Of a DNA stretch of 64,000 nucleotides, positions 1-8,484 are shown one piece after another; the first letter of the stretch is position 1, and every line of letters begins with the position of its first letter. The DNA is from Halomonas llamarensis. GTDB lineage: Bacteria > Pseudomonadota > Gammaproteobacteria > Pseudomonadales > Halomonadaceae. Location: assembly GCF_023555005.1 (NCBI RefSeq), contig NZ_JAMJPJ010000007.1, positions 62,001 to 126,000 of the forward strand, given 5' to 3'. The notes beneath the pieces are model-generated. The model worked only from the letters and a program-made list of their open reading frames with translations. It was not told the origin of the DNA and ran no database searches. The position numbers and the translations under genes were made by a program.

Positions 1-40
1 CTATGTTTTCCGGCTTCCTAACTAAACCGTGAGGCTCATC

Positions 41-490
41 ATGTTTAAGAAACGACAGGCAGGCTTCACCCTAGTCGAATTGATGGTCGCCATGGTGGTT
101 GGGACGATTATTATCCTGGGTGCTGGCCAGCTATTTCTTACAACCTTTCAGACCTTTCAGAAAGTCGATGAGTTAAGCCGTAAACAAGAAGCAATGGTGT
201 TTGCTGCCAATACGCTAGTAAACGCCTACCGAAAAGGGGAAGGTGACGACTACACCTATAGTATTAGCACAGATGGAAAAAGCTGTTCCATATTTAAAGA
301 AGGAGATCCTGTTGTAGATGGCTTTTCTCCAGATAATCCCGCTAATGACCAAGAATGTAATTATATGGCATCGGAAGACGGTAATCTCCATAAAATCACT
401 CTACGGTTTGAGCGGGAGAGTGATGACAATGTAGAAGAACTGGTTTTTCACGTAATGGATAGAGCTAGCGCAATTAACCCAGGTTCATAA
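41..490 (+). CDS. PilW-like type IV minor prepilin (short)
   Basis: This is a minor prepilin of a type IV pilus, processed by the PilD peptidase and placed in the inner membrane before pilus assembly. The N-terminus shows the prepilin signature G-F-T-L-V-E-L with the conserved Glu at mature position 5, then one hydrophobic helix. I chose the ATG at 41 because a GTGAGG ribosome site lies just upstream; a GTG at 29 is possible. At about 150 residues it is much shorter than typical PilW proteins, which run to 250-350, although the C-terminus ends in an ordinary stop. It is followed 33 bp later by a PilX-like gene, so the two are likely one operon whose start lies left of the window. Confidence 0.75.
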   Translation: MFKKRQAGFTLVELMVAMVVGTIIILGAGQLFLTTFQTFQKVDELSRKQEAMVFAANTLVNAYRKGEGDDYTYSISTDGKSCSIFKEGDPVVDGFSPDNPANDQECNYMASEDGNLHKITLRFERESDDNVEELVFHVMDRASAINPGS

Positions 491-523
491 ATTGCTTTAA
501 CCCTATTTTCTAGGTGCGTTGAT

Positions 524-1624
524 ATGAATGCTCAAAAAAATCCAATAAAGCAACAAGGCGCCGCCCTCGTTATTGTTCTCGCCCTATTAGCTGGGTCGCT
601 GATGATCGGCGTTTCCGGCATGAACTCTGCGCTGATTGATGAGCGGTTGGCGGGGAATTACCGCGCGGCAGCGCTAGCGCAAATGGCAGCTGAAAAAGGA
701 GGAAGTGACAGGAGAGAGGCGGATAACTTTAATTCATCAGAATACTCTGATTCATGCCTGGATCTGGTTGATTCCTATAATCTTGACAATTTTGAAGACG
801 GTGATGAAGTAAATTCAGAAATATATAAGAATTTTTCTGTTCGCTATGATTATAGGGGGTGTGATTATAATGGTAATAATGCCGATTTTGTCGTTGGTCA
901 AGTGAGAGAAAGTGATGGAAATTTAGTAGCAGAATATCCCCTGGTTGTGGGTCAGGCTTCTGGAGGAGGTTCTTCCCCAGTTTATGAAAATCTACCCAAC
1001 GGACTTTTCGATTATTCGCTTTTAATAGGTGGTGCTCTTGCTATAAATGGTGGTGCAAATATACCTGGTACTGTGCGAGTTGGTGGAAACTATAGTGGTA
1101 ATAAAAATCAAGATGAAATAGGCGCTATTATTAAAAATGATAACAATGATATTATAAATGATTATGGACCTGGAGGGCTAAATCCTGGTAGCGGTTTTAT
1201 AGAAAAAATAAGAAATACATTAGGTTATGAGGAAAATGGCAGTCAATGTTTAGATAATGTTGAGTATAATATTAAATATTGCTATGGAGATGCTATTTTA
1301 AACTTGGAAGATATTGAGGGTAAACAGGTCGTTGTAGAGGGAGAAGTTAGCATAAATGGAAAGACTGATGGCGAAAAAAATACAGTAATAATTTCTGGTG
1401 GAAATGCAGATTTTGGTGGAATGGGGGGTGATAGGTTTAAAGGTTTTGTATGGTCGGGAGGATCATTGGTATTTAAAGGACAAGGTGGAACTCAATATGA
1501 AGGAAGCTTTATTTCGGCGGGTTCGTCTACTTTTAATGGTGGGTTAAATTTGGATTTTCTCCCCTTTGAAAATGAGGCTCCAGGTAGTGAAGACGACGGT
1601 GGCTACATTTGGCTCCCCCTATGA
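524..1624 (+). CDS. PilX-like minor pilin with Gly-rich C-terminal domain
   Basis: The first 50 residues match the PilX N-terminal region: a short basic head, the stretch QQGAALVIVLALLAGSLM as membrane helix, and the following LIDERLAGNYRAAALAQMAAEKG helix. PilX-type minor pilins prime type IV pilus assembly and modulate adhesion. Residues from about 150 to 350 are Gly/Asn-rich with repeated short beta-strand-like units (GGALAINGGANIPG, VVVEGEVSINGK, GGSLVFKGQG), suggesting a beta-solenoid, which is not the usual PilX fold. From about 700 to 1600 the DNA is clearly more AT-rich than its neighbours, suggesting that this domain was exchanged horizontally. The PilX assignment is fairly sure; the role of the C-terminal domain is inference. 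Confidence 0.7.
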   Translation: MNAQKNPIKQQGAALVIVLALLAGSLMIGVSGMNSALIDERLAGNYRAAALAQMAAEKGGSDRREADNFNSSEYSDSCLDLVDSYNLDNFEDGDEVNSEIYKNFSVRYDYRGCDYNGNNADFVVGQVRESDGNLVAEYPLVVGQASGGGSSPVYENLPNGLFDYSLLIGGALAINGGANIPGTVRVGGNYSGNKNQDEIGAIIKNDNNDIINDYGPGGLNPGSGFIEKIRNTLGYEENGSQCLDNVEYNIKYCYGDAILNLEDIEGKQVVVEGEVSINGKTDGEKNTVIISGGNADFGGMGGDRFKGFVWSGGSLVFKGQGGTQYEGSFISAGSSTFNGGLNLDFLPFENEAPGSEDDGGYIWLPL

Positions 1625-1698
1625 TGTTGGACTTGCCCGTTCGCCTTGCCAATGGCAGCGCGTTATCATAGTTGCATTTGACCTAGAGCCTTATACTC

Positions 1699-2724
1699 AT
1701 GAGCAAGTTTTCCGATAAAACCCGCGTTCTTACCGGTATCACCACCACCGGCACCCCGCACCTTGGCAACTACGTCGGGGCGATCAAGCCGGCGATTGAA
1801 GCAAGCCAAAACCCTAGCGTGCAGTCATTCTACTTTATGGCCGACTACCACGCGCTGATCAAATGCCAAGACCCGAAACAAGTGCAGCAGTCGCGCTTGG
1901 AAATCGCCGCGACGTGGCTGGCGCTAGGGCTGGATACCGATAACGCGATTTTTTACCGTCAGTCGGATATCCGCGAGATTCCCGAGCTTACCTGGATGCT
2001 GTCTTGCGTTTGCGCCAAAGGGCTAATGAACCGCGCCCACGCCTACAAGGCCGCCGTGGCGGATAACGAGGAATCTGGCAACCAAGACCCGGATAAAGGC
2101 ATCACCATGGGGCTGTTCGGCTACCCGGTGCTGATGGCGGCGGATATTTTGATGTTTAACGCCAACAAAGTGCCGGTTGGGCGCGATCAGATCCAGCACA
2201 TCGAAATGGCTCGGGATATCGCCGGGCGTTTTAACCACCTCTATAAGAGCCAATACTTCACCCTGCCCGAGGCGGTGGTGGACGAGAAGGTGGAAGTGCT
2301 GCACGGTCTCGATGGTCGAAAGATGTCCAAAAGCTACCAAAACACCATCCCGCTGTTTGTCTCCGAGAAAAAGCTGCAAAAGCTGGTGCGTAAGATCAAA
2401 ACCAACTCACTCGAACCCGGCGAGCCCAAAGACCCAGACACTTGCACGCTGTTTCAGATCTACTCCGCTTTTGCCTCAAGTGAAGAAACCGAGGCCATGC
2501 GTGCGCAGTACGCCGAGGGCATTGGCTGGGGCGATGCCAAAAATCAGGTATTTGAATATCTCAACGCCCACCTGGCCGAGCCCCGCGAGCGTTACAACGC
2601 CTTGATGGAAGACCCCGGCCACATCGAAGCCGTGCTGCAAAAAGGCGCTGAGCGCGCCCGCGAAGAAGCAACGGTGACCATGGAGCGGCTGCGAGATGCC
2701 GTAGGTCTAGGACGTTTCATATAA
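1699..2724 (+). CDS. trpS: tryptophanyl-tRNA synthetase
   Basis: TrpS charges tRNA-Trp with tryptophan in the cytoplasm. The class I synthetase signatures are both present: the HIGH-like GTPHLGNY at residues 18-25 and KMSKS at 208-212 in the context [10 protein letters not shown]. The length of 341 residues is normal for the bacterial enzyme. The ATG at 1699 has only a weak ribosome site. The gene stands alone, behind the pilin genes and followed by a clear intrinsic terminator, so it is probably a single transcription unit or the last gene of one. Confidence 0.96.
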   Translation: MSKFSDKTRVLTGITTTGTPHLGNYVGAIKPAIEASQNPSVQSFYFMADYHALIKCQDPKQVQQSRLEIAATWLALGLDTDNAIFYRQSDIREIPELTWMLSCVCAKGLMNRAHAYKAAVADNEESGNQDPDKGITMGLFGYPVLMAADILMFNANKVPVGRDQIQHIEMARDIAGRFNHLYKSQYFTLPEAVVDEKVEVLHGLDGRKMSKSYQNTIPLFVSEKKLQKLVRKIKTNSLEPGEPKDPDTCTLFQIYSAFASSEETEAMRAQYAEGIGWGDAKNQVFEYLNAHLAEPRERYNALMEDPGHIEAVLQKGAERAREEATVTMERLRDAVGLGRFI

Positions 2725-2810
2725 TTGATATTCTTATATAGAATAAAAACGTCACGATAAAGCCTTTTGCGTTATTTTGTTCTAGCGTTATTCTGATAAT
2801 CGCTTCTTAA

Positions 2811-2839
2811 AAGCGCCTGTTGGATAGCAGGCGCTTTTT
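2811..2839 (+). terminator. intrinsic terminator after trpS
   Basis: GCGCCTG at 2813-2819 pairs with CAGGCGC at 2828-2834 around an 8-nt loop and is followed by a run of T. It lies between trpS and the YeeE gene and should end trpS transcripts. Confidence 0.85.
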
Positions 2840-2857
2840 CAACCTAAGGGGATGGTT

Positions 2858-4078
2858 ATGTCTACCGCTTCTGCCTCAATGGCGGCATCACAGCCGCACT
2901 CCCGCGTGCCGTTGGTGGCGGGTGCGCTGATTGTGCTGGGCGCCTTGGTGATTGGTGCCGTGTTTGATGCCAACACCGGCTTGCTGATGATTGTCGGCGG
3001 CCTTTTGGGCATGGTGCTTTACCACGCCGCGTTTGGTTTTACCTCCGCTTGGCGGGTGTTTATTACCGAGCGCAAAGGGCGCGGCCTGCGGGCGCAAATG
3101 GTGATGCTGGCGATTGCCGTGGTGCTGTTCTTCCCCGCGCTCGGGGCGGGCTCACTGTTTGGCACGTCGGTTTACGGCTTTGTTGCGCCGATTGGCGTCT
3201 CGGTTATTGTCGGGGCGTTTATTTTCGGGCTGGGGATGCAGCTCGGTGGCGGTTGTGCGTCGGGCACGCTGTTCACCGCGGGGGGCGGCAACGCCAGGAT
3301 GATGATCACGCTGCTGTTCTTTATCGTCGGCTCCGTGATTGGCTCGGCGCATTTCGCCTGGTGGCAAAGCCTGCCATCATTTCAGCCGGTATCGCTGGTG
3401 GACGTGGCAGGCACTGGGGGCGGTATTGCCATTAGCTTGGCACTGTTTGCCGTCATTGCCGCTTTCACCGTGGTCATGGAGAAACGTCGCCACGGGCAAT
3501 TAGAGCAGGCACCGGCGGTTACTAAACACGGTATGGAGCGTTGGCTGACCGGCCCTTGGCCGTTGGTGGCGGGTGCTGTGGGGCTGGCGCTGTTGAACTT
3601 TGCCACCCTGGCCCTGTCGGGGCGCCCGTGGGGCATTACCTCGGCGTTTGCCCTGTGGGGCGCCAAAGCGTACACCTTTGTTGGCGGCGATGTGAGCCAG
3701 TGGGGTTACTGGCAATCCTCCTGGAATGCGGCCGCGCTAGAAGCGAGCGTATGGCGCGATATCACCACGGTGATGAACGTTGGCATTATGCTGGGTGCGT
3801 TAGCGGCGGCCAGTTTGGCCGGTCGCTTTGCACCGAATTTCAAGATTCCGTTGAGATCCGTCGTGGCCGCTGTCATTGGCGGGCTGATGCTGGGTTATGG
3901 CGCGCGGTTGGCTTTTGGCTGCAATATCGGCGCCTATTTTAGCGGTATCGCCTCCGGTAGCCTGCACGGCTGGGTATGGCTGGTGGCAGCGTTCGCCGGC
4001 AATATGCTCGGCGTGAAGCTGCGGCCTTTCTTCTTCGTGGGAGAAGCAAGGAAAAAACCGGCAGCAAAAACGTGCTAA
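2858..4078 (+). CDS. YeeE/YedE family thiosulfate/sulfur transporter
   Basis: This polytopic inner-membrane protein belongs to the YeeE/YedE (TsuA-type) family that moves thiosulfate or a related sulfur species. The sequence is almost entirely hydrophobic helices. It holds the two family cysteine motifs: GGGCASGT near residue 133 in the first half and FGCNIGA near residue 355 in the second, consistent with the internal two-fold repeat. I start at the second ATG (2858) because AAGGGG lies about 7 nt upstream of it and too close to the ATG at 2852. No TusA/TsuB-like sulfur carrier is adjacent, so its partner is probably encoded elsewhere. A terminator follows directly. Confidence 0.85.
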   Translation: MSTASASMAASQPHSRVPLVAGALIVLGALVIGAVFDANTGLLMIVGGLLGMVLYHAAFGFTSAWRVFITERKGRGLRAQMVMLAIAVVLFFPALGAGSLFGTSVYGFVAPIGVSVIVGAFIFGLGMQLGGGCASGTLFTAGGGNARMMITLLFFIVGSVIGSAHFAWWQSLPSFQPVSLVDVAGTGGGIAISLALFAVIAAFTVVMEKRRHGQLEQAPAVTKHGMERWLTGPWPLVAGAVGLALLNFATLALSGRPWGITSAFALWGAKAYTFVGGDVSQWGYWQSSWNAAALEASVWRDITTVMNVGIMLGALAAASLAGRFAPNFKIPLRSVVAAVIGGLMLGYGARLAFGCNIGAYFSGIASGSLHGWVWLVAAFAGNMLGVKLRPFFFVGEARKKPAAKTC

Positions 4079-4101
4079 CTGCCCGGCACTATTAAGCAAT
4101 G

Positions 4102-4134
4102 CGCCTCGGCTTTTGGTCGGGGCGTTTTCGTTTT
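4102..4134 (+). terminator. intrinsic terminator after the YeeE gene
   Basis: CGCCTCG (4102-4108) and CGGGGCG (4118-4124) form a 7-bp stem with one G-U pair, followed by TTTTCGTTTT. The ATG at 4099 of the next open frame sits at its left edge, which argues against that ATG as the cyclase start. Confidence 0.75.
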
Positions 4135-4185
4135 AACGCACGGGGCATGCTAGGTTGTCATGACATTGGTAACGAGGCCCCTGGC

Positions 4186-6417
4186 GTGGCGAAGCTTTTT
4201 TTTCAACGGCCGTCTTCCCAACAGCACCCTTCCCAAAAGAGCCGCTATTGGCGCTGGCTACAATACCTCGGCGGCGCGCTGATTGTGGCGTTGCTGCTGG
4301 CAGAAAGAGCGGGCGTGATGCCTCCTCTGCCCGTTCTGGAGCGCTTGGAGTGGCAGGCGTATGACCTGAAAGTACGCGGCACGCTCAGCGAGCAGGCTGA
4401 CCCATCGTTGGCGATTATTGATATCGACGAGCGCAGCCTGTACGAAATTGGCCAGTGGCCGTGGCCACGCGCCACCGTGGCGGCACTGGTGGAAACGCTA
4501 TTCACTGAGTACGACGCGGGCCTTTTAGGCATTGACGTGGTGTTTGCCGAGCCGGAGACCGCGCTGTGGCAACAGCACTGGGAAGCGCTTGCCCGCGAAC
4601 ATCCCCAATTAAACGATTTGGCGCCACCGGCTAACGGCGATGAGCAGTTGGCAAGCACCCTGGCAAACCACCCGGTGGTGCTGGGGTACTATTTTCAGGC
4701 GTCGCGCCAACCGAGCGACCCGCCTTCCGTTGGGCAGTTGCCCATGCCCGCCAGGGTGGAAACGTCAACGGCACTTCCTTTCCCCACGCCAGAGCGCTAT
4801 ACCGCCAATTTGCCGGTGTTGCAGCAAAATGCATTGGGCGCGGGCTACTTTGATAACCCGCGTGTGGATGACGACGGCGTGTTTCGCCGCGTGCCCATGC
4901 TGCAGCGCTGGGAAGACGAGCTATACCCCAATTTACCCTTGGCAATGCTGTTGACCATGCTGGGGCAGCCCACGATTACACCGGTGATTGGCGAAGGTGC
5001 GGGTATCACGCAGTTGGAAGCGCTTGATGTCGGCGGCTTCGAGATCCCCGTTGATGCACGAGGGGCAGCGCTTGTGCCCTGGTACGGCCCACGTGGACAC
5101 TTCGATTACTACTCGGCGGCCGATGTCTTGGAAGGGCGCCTTGAACCAGGCGCGCTGGCGGGGAAAACGCTGATCCTGGGCGCCTCCGCCCCAGGGTTGA
5201 TGGATTTACGCTCAACGCCAGTGGGGGCGGTTTACCCCGGGCCGGAGATTAACTTGAGCCTGCTGGCGGGGATGCTGCACCAGAGCATTAAAGCCCAGCC
5301 ACCCTGGGTGCTTGGCTTTGAGCTCGTGAGTTTGAGCGCGCTTGGGCTTCTCATGGTGTTGCTGTACCCCCGCTTGAACGCGCCGCTATTGCTGGTGGTG
5401 AGCGGTGTACTGCTGGCGACGGCGGTCGGTGGCAACCTTTGGGCGTGGTACCAGGGGCTGGCGCTGCCTATTGCGGGGTTATTGCTGCTGCTGGTGGCGC
5501 AAATGCTGTGGCATTTGGCGATGAATTTCCTGCGTGAATCGCAGCAAAAGCGCTGGGTCGCCGAGCGCTTTGGCCAGTACATTCCGCCTGAGTTGGTAGA
5601 GGACATGGTCGAAAGCGGCGAAAGTTTTGGCCTAGAGGGCGAAGAGCGCGAACTCACCGTGCTGTTCTCGGATGTGCGCGGCTTTACCGCGTTTTCCGAG
5701 TCAATCCCGCCATCGGAACTCACCGCGGTGATGAACCGGCTGTTAACGCCGCTGACGGGCGCGATCCATCAATACAACGGCACTATCGATAAGTACATGG
5801 GCGACGCCATCATGGCGTTCTGGGGCGCGCCGCTGCACGACGCACAACACGCCGAGCACGCCCTTGACGGCGCCTTCGCCATGCTCGCGGCGCTGGAAGG
5901 CATCAATCGCGAGTTTACCGCCGAAGACAAGCCCGCGCTGGCGATGGGGGTGGGGCTCAACACCGGGCCGATGAGCGTGGGTAACATGGGCTCAAGCTTT
6001 CGCATGGCCTATACGGTGATGGGCGATAACGTCAACCTAGGCTCGCGCCTAGAAGGGCTCACCAAGGCGTACGGGGCGAGCGTGATCGTCAGCGACACCA
6101 CCGCCGAGCAGGCGCCAAGCTGGTGCTACCGCCGCCTGGATAAAGTCCGCGTGAAAGGCCGCAGCATCGCGCTGTGGATTTTAGAGCCGCTCGGCCGCTG
6201 GGAAGACCTTTCCCAAGCGCAGCGCGAATGGCACGCCGCCTTCGAGCAGGCGCTGGATTTGTTCCACGCCGCGGATTTTGCCGCCGCCGAGCGCGCCTTC
6301 CAGGCGCTAGACCCGGAAGACACGCCCACGCAGATGTACCTGGAACGCATCGAACACTTTAAAACCGAGCCGCCCCCGGCAGACTGGGACGGCGTCTGGA
6401 CGCACACGGAGAAGTGA
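4186..6417 (+). CDS. CHASE2-domain class III adenylate cyclase
   Basis: This membrane enzyme makes cAMP in response to an extracytoplasmic signal. From the GTG at 4186 the protein has about 743 residues: an N-terminal membrane helix, a periplasmic CHASE2 sensor to about residue 330, three clustered membrane helices (about 370-450) and a C-terminal class III cyclase domain. The metal-binding Asp residues are D496 (FSDVRGFT) and D540 (KYMGDAIMAF). The adenine-selecting Lys (DKYMGD) and Asp (VMGDNVNLGSR), and the transition-state Asn and Arg, are present, so it should make cAMP rather than cGMP. I prefer GTG 4186 because AACGAGG lies 8 nt upstream and the frame's ATG at 4099 lies in a terminator. 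It faces a cAMP phosphodiesterase gene. Confidence 0.88.
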   Translation: MAKLFFQRPSSQQHPSQKSRYWRWLQYLGGALIVALLLAERAGVMPPLPVLERLEWQAYDLKVRGTLSEQADPSLAIIDIDERSLYEIGQWPWPRATVAALVETLFTEYDAGLLGIDVVFAEPETALWQQHWEALAREHPQLNDLAPPANGDEQLASTLANHPVVLGYYFQASRQPSDPPSVGQLPMPARVETSTALPFPTPERYTANLPVLQQNALGAGYFDNPRVDDDGVFRRVPMLQRWEDELYPNLPLAMLLTMLGQPTITPVIGEGAGITQLEALDVGGFEIPVDARGAALVPWYGPRGHFDYYSAADVLEGRLEPGALAGKTLILGASAPGLMDLRSTPVGAVYPGPEINLSLLAGMLHQSIKAQPPWVLGFELVSLSALGLLMVLLYPRLNAPLLLVVSGVLLATAVGGNLWAWYQGLALPIAGLLLLLVAQMLWHLAMNFLRESQQKRWVAERFGQYIPPELVEDMVESGESFGLEGEERELTVLFSDVRGFTAFSESIPPSELTAVMNRLLTPLTGAIHQYNGTIDKYMGDAIMAFWGAPLHDAQHAEHALDGAFAMLAALEGINREFTAEDKPALAMGVGLNTGPMSVGNMGSSFRMAYTVMGDNVNLGSRLEGLTKAYGASVIVSDTTAEQAPSWCYRRLDKVRVKGRSIALWILEPLGRWEDLSQAQREWHAAFEQALDLFHAADFAAAERAFQALDPEDTPTQMYLERIEHFKTEPPPADWDGVWTHTEK

Positions 6418-6549
6418 GGTTAACGCTCAAATTCCTTGGTATACCAAAGTAAAAGTTGAACCATCGCTTACTTCAAGCGTGCCTGTCTTGGTTGAGAGGT
6501 TACCAGGCGTGGCGAGCGAGTCGGGAGACGTTGAGCGGCATAGCGTTCC

Positions 6550-7323
6550 TCATGATGGCAGTGCCCAATTTAAAGTAGGGGGAAGGTGTTGGCGTAGCTC
6601 GGTGGCAATACGTTCGCGTTGTTTGGGCTTTAAATGGGTGATCCATAAGGCGTTGGGCAGCGTATCCAGGCCAGCGAGCAGGGTAGCGAGTCGCTGCGGT
6701 GTCAGGTGGTGGGCGATTTCTGCCAGGCCATCCAGGTGGTTACTAAAAGCGCATTCAATGACCAAGCGGTCAAGCGCGCCTAAGCGGTTAAGGGAGGCAA
6801 TGGTGGTCTCGCTTAAGCCCGTATCGCCGGAAATGGCTATCTGAGAGGTGCCATCGCTAATACAGTAGCCGCAGGTGGGGACGCCGTGAGTGACGGGAAA
6901 CGCGGTGGCTTGTAGCGTTCTCTCCGAATCCGCAGGTAAGGCAAACGGCTGCCATAGATGGATGGGCACAAAGCGAACGACCGGGGTCTCCGCTGAGGGA
7001 AGGCGGGTGAAGTCAGGCCAGATGTGGCCGTTGAAAATATGCGTTTTCAACACCTCGAGCACCTCCGGCAGCGCATAGACGCTTAGGGCGCGCTCTTGCT
7101 CGACCAGCGTCTCAAATTGCGTATCGATCAGCAGGGGGAGGCTGGCGATATGATCAAGGTGTGCGTGCGTGATCAGAATGCTGCTGAGTGACGATAGGGC
7201 GGCATCACTAAGCCGTGACGCCCCTGTGCCCGCGTCAATGAGCGTATGAGGCGGTAGATAAAACGCGCTGGTGCCTTGCTGTGGCTCTAGGCCACCGCTG
7301 GCGCCAAGAGAGTGAATGAGCAT
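6550..7323 (-). CDS. class II 3',5'-cyclic-nucleotide phosphodiesterase
   Basis: This is a metallo-beta-lactamase-fold hydrolase of the class II phosphodiesterase family (CpdP and yeast Pde1 type), which cleaves cAMP to AMP. The zinc-binding signature THAHLDHIAS is at residues 52-61, with H53, H55, D57 and H58. Further family blocks are VTHGVPTCGYCI, the SGDTG metal Asp, ECAFSNHLDGLAEIAHHLTP and the C-terminal ITHLKP. The length of 257 residues fits the cytoplasmic, compact version. It is the last gene of a minus-strand operon with a Popeye-like cNMP sensor and converges on the adenylate cyclase gene. A generic MBL hydrolase is the alternative, but the C-terminal HLTP and ITHLKP blocks favour the PDE. 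Confidence 0.85.
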   Translation of the reverse strand: MLIHSLGASGGLEPQQGTSAFYLPPHTLIDAGTGASRLSDAALSSLSSILITHAHLDHIASLPLLIDTQFETLVEQERALSVYALPEVLEVLKTHIFNGHIWPDFTRLPSAETPVVRFVPIHLWQPFALPADSERTLQATAFPVTHGVPTCGYCISDGTSQIAISGDTGLSETTIASLNRLGALDRLVIECAFSNHLDGLAEIAHHLTPQRLATLLAGLDTLPNALWITHLKPKQRERIATELRQHLPPTLNWALPS

Positions 7324-7362
7324 AGCGTTGTTAGTATCTTTGCATAAGAGTGAATCGTCGAC

Positions 7363-7578
7363 CTAGGCAGATGATGTGGCACGCAACCTCGGTAGCGAGG
7401 CGATGTCCACGGTATCAAACTGGTCATTAGCAAGGTACTCACGCGCGTACTCAATGTACACGCTTTCCTCGACAAACACGGCGAAAAAGTTGGGGTCTAA
7501 GTGACTGTTCTCGACCATGCGCCCATGATGGTCTGCGAGTGCTTGCTGCTTGGCCGCAACGTGTGTCTTTACTATCAT
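7363..7578 (-). CDS. small hypothetical protein in the cAMP operon
   Basis: This is a 71-residue acidic soluble protein with no signal or membrane segment; I do not recognise the family. It lies in the same direction between the Popeye-like gene (stop about 65 bp upstream) and the phosphodiesterase gene (start about 40 bp downstream), so it fits in a three-gene operon. The ribosome site before its ATG is weak. Position between two cAMP-handling genes suggests, but does not show, a link with cAMP signalling. Confidence 0.5.
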   Translation of the reverse strand: MIVKTHVAAKQQALADHHGRMVENSHLDPNFFAVFVEESVYIEYAREYLANDQFDTVDIASLPRLRATSSA

Positions 7579-7643
7579 CAGGCGGCTAAGTAGTGTTTCT
7601 AGTTTGGTCGACTTTCCCGCAGTCGTTTAGCCAGGCGGCGGGA

Positions 7644-8303
7644 TCAGCGGGCGAGCTTATTTGCCATATCTAACCCAATTGCGCCTTGCAGGGCATCTTT
7701 CATATCGGGGTCGCGCAGGTACAAGCGCTCAAGGACATGAGCGGGCCACACTAAGTAGCGCACCGGTTCTTTGGCAACGACATCGGCACTGGTGAGCTTG
7801 TGACTGATAAAACTCATTTCGCCAGCAAAGTCTCCTGGGTACAGCGTGGCACGTTGCTGTTGGTTGATTTCGACCTGAGCTTGTCCCGATAAAATAAGCA
7901 GCAGTGCATTGAGTTCTTGGCCTTTCTCGATAAGACGCTCGCCTTTTTCGGTCTCATGTATTTCGGCGAGCTGGAGGAGGCGACGCATCTTTCGGGGCTT
8001 TAGCAAGCGCAATGTGGTTTGCTGTAACCACGTTTCCTGCTCATTGAGTTTGATGGGCCGCCGTTGAAGCAGCAACGCGGTTAAATTAAACGCATTGATA
8101 ATGATAAAGGCGAGCTGCCACACCATGGCGGAATAGAGAGGCGTCGCTTGAAAATAAAAATAAGGCAGCGTACAGCTGGCTGCGAAAATCGTAATGGCGC
8201 GCAAATACGCCATGTCGCGGACCATATAAGCCACGCAAAATAAGATATTGGCAAAGAAAAACAGCGCCACTGTGAGCACATCACCTCCATTACGCGACGG
8301 CAC
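7644..8303 (-). CDS. Popeye-like membrane protein with cyclic-nucleotide-binding domain
   Basis: Three hydrophobic helices fill about residues 9-95 (VALFFFANILFCVAYMV, AITIFAASCTLPYFYF, WQLAFIIINAFNLTALLL). A cyclic-nucleotide-binding beta-roll follows at about 110-215. This is the architecture of Popeye-domain (POPDC) proteins. The phosphate-binding cassette reads GDFAGEMSFISHKLTSADVVA. It has the Gly-Glu of CAP-like domains, but Thr stands where CAP has the phosphate-binding Arg, as in atypical cassettes. There is no DNA-binding domain, so it is a membrane effector or sensor, not a Crp regulator. It leads the operon with the phosphodiesterase. The start is uncertain: GTG 8303, or GTG 8279, which has GGAGG just upstream. 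Confidence 0.75.
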   Translation of the reverse strand: MPSRNGGDVLTVALFFFANILFCVAYMVRDMAYLRAITIFAASCTLPYFYFQATPLYSAMVWQLAFIIINAFNLTALLLQRRPIKLNEQETWLQQTTLRLLKPRKMRRLLQLAEIHETEKGERLIEKGQELNALLLILSGQAQVEINQQQRATLYPGDFAGEMSFISHKLTSADVVAKEPVRYLVWPAHVLERLYLRDPDMKDALQGAIGLDMANKLAR

Positions 8304-8484
8304 GTTGGCAAAAGATTGAACATGTTGAATATGAGTAATCTAATGTTACAGGAAAGCGTGGCAAAGTCCTCTCAACAGGTAAAGAGTTTGCCTTGGGGCC
8401 GTGTTACATTATGGCTGTGCTAACGTAAGTGCTTGGTTTTATTTCACTGCAGCAGTCATCAGAGATAAAAAGCGGAGAGTGCCC

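Noticed and set aside
1625-1698. Possible tRNA or small RNA before trpS
   Set aside because: No cloverleaf or strong hairpin can be drawn in this 74-bp gap.
4099-4185. Upstream ATG extending the adenylate cyclase by 29 residues
   Set aside because: The ATG is at the edge of the preceding terminator and has no ribosome site; the added residues are low in family likeness. GTG 4186 has AACGAGG at good distance.
6436-6447. Palindrome TTGGTATACCAA between the cyclase and phosphodiesterase genes
   Set aside because: It lies between two convergent stops where no promoter is expected, and it has no T-run to act as a terminator.
8268-8290. CRP-like site TGTGA-GCACA-TCAC near the Popeye-like gene
   Set aside because: The gap is 5 bp rather than 6, the right arm is incomplete, and it lies at the start of the coding sequence, so chance is likely.
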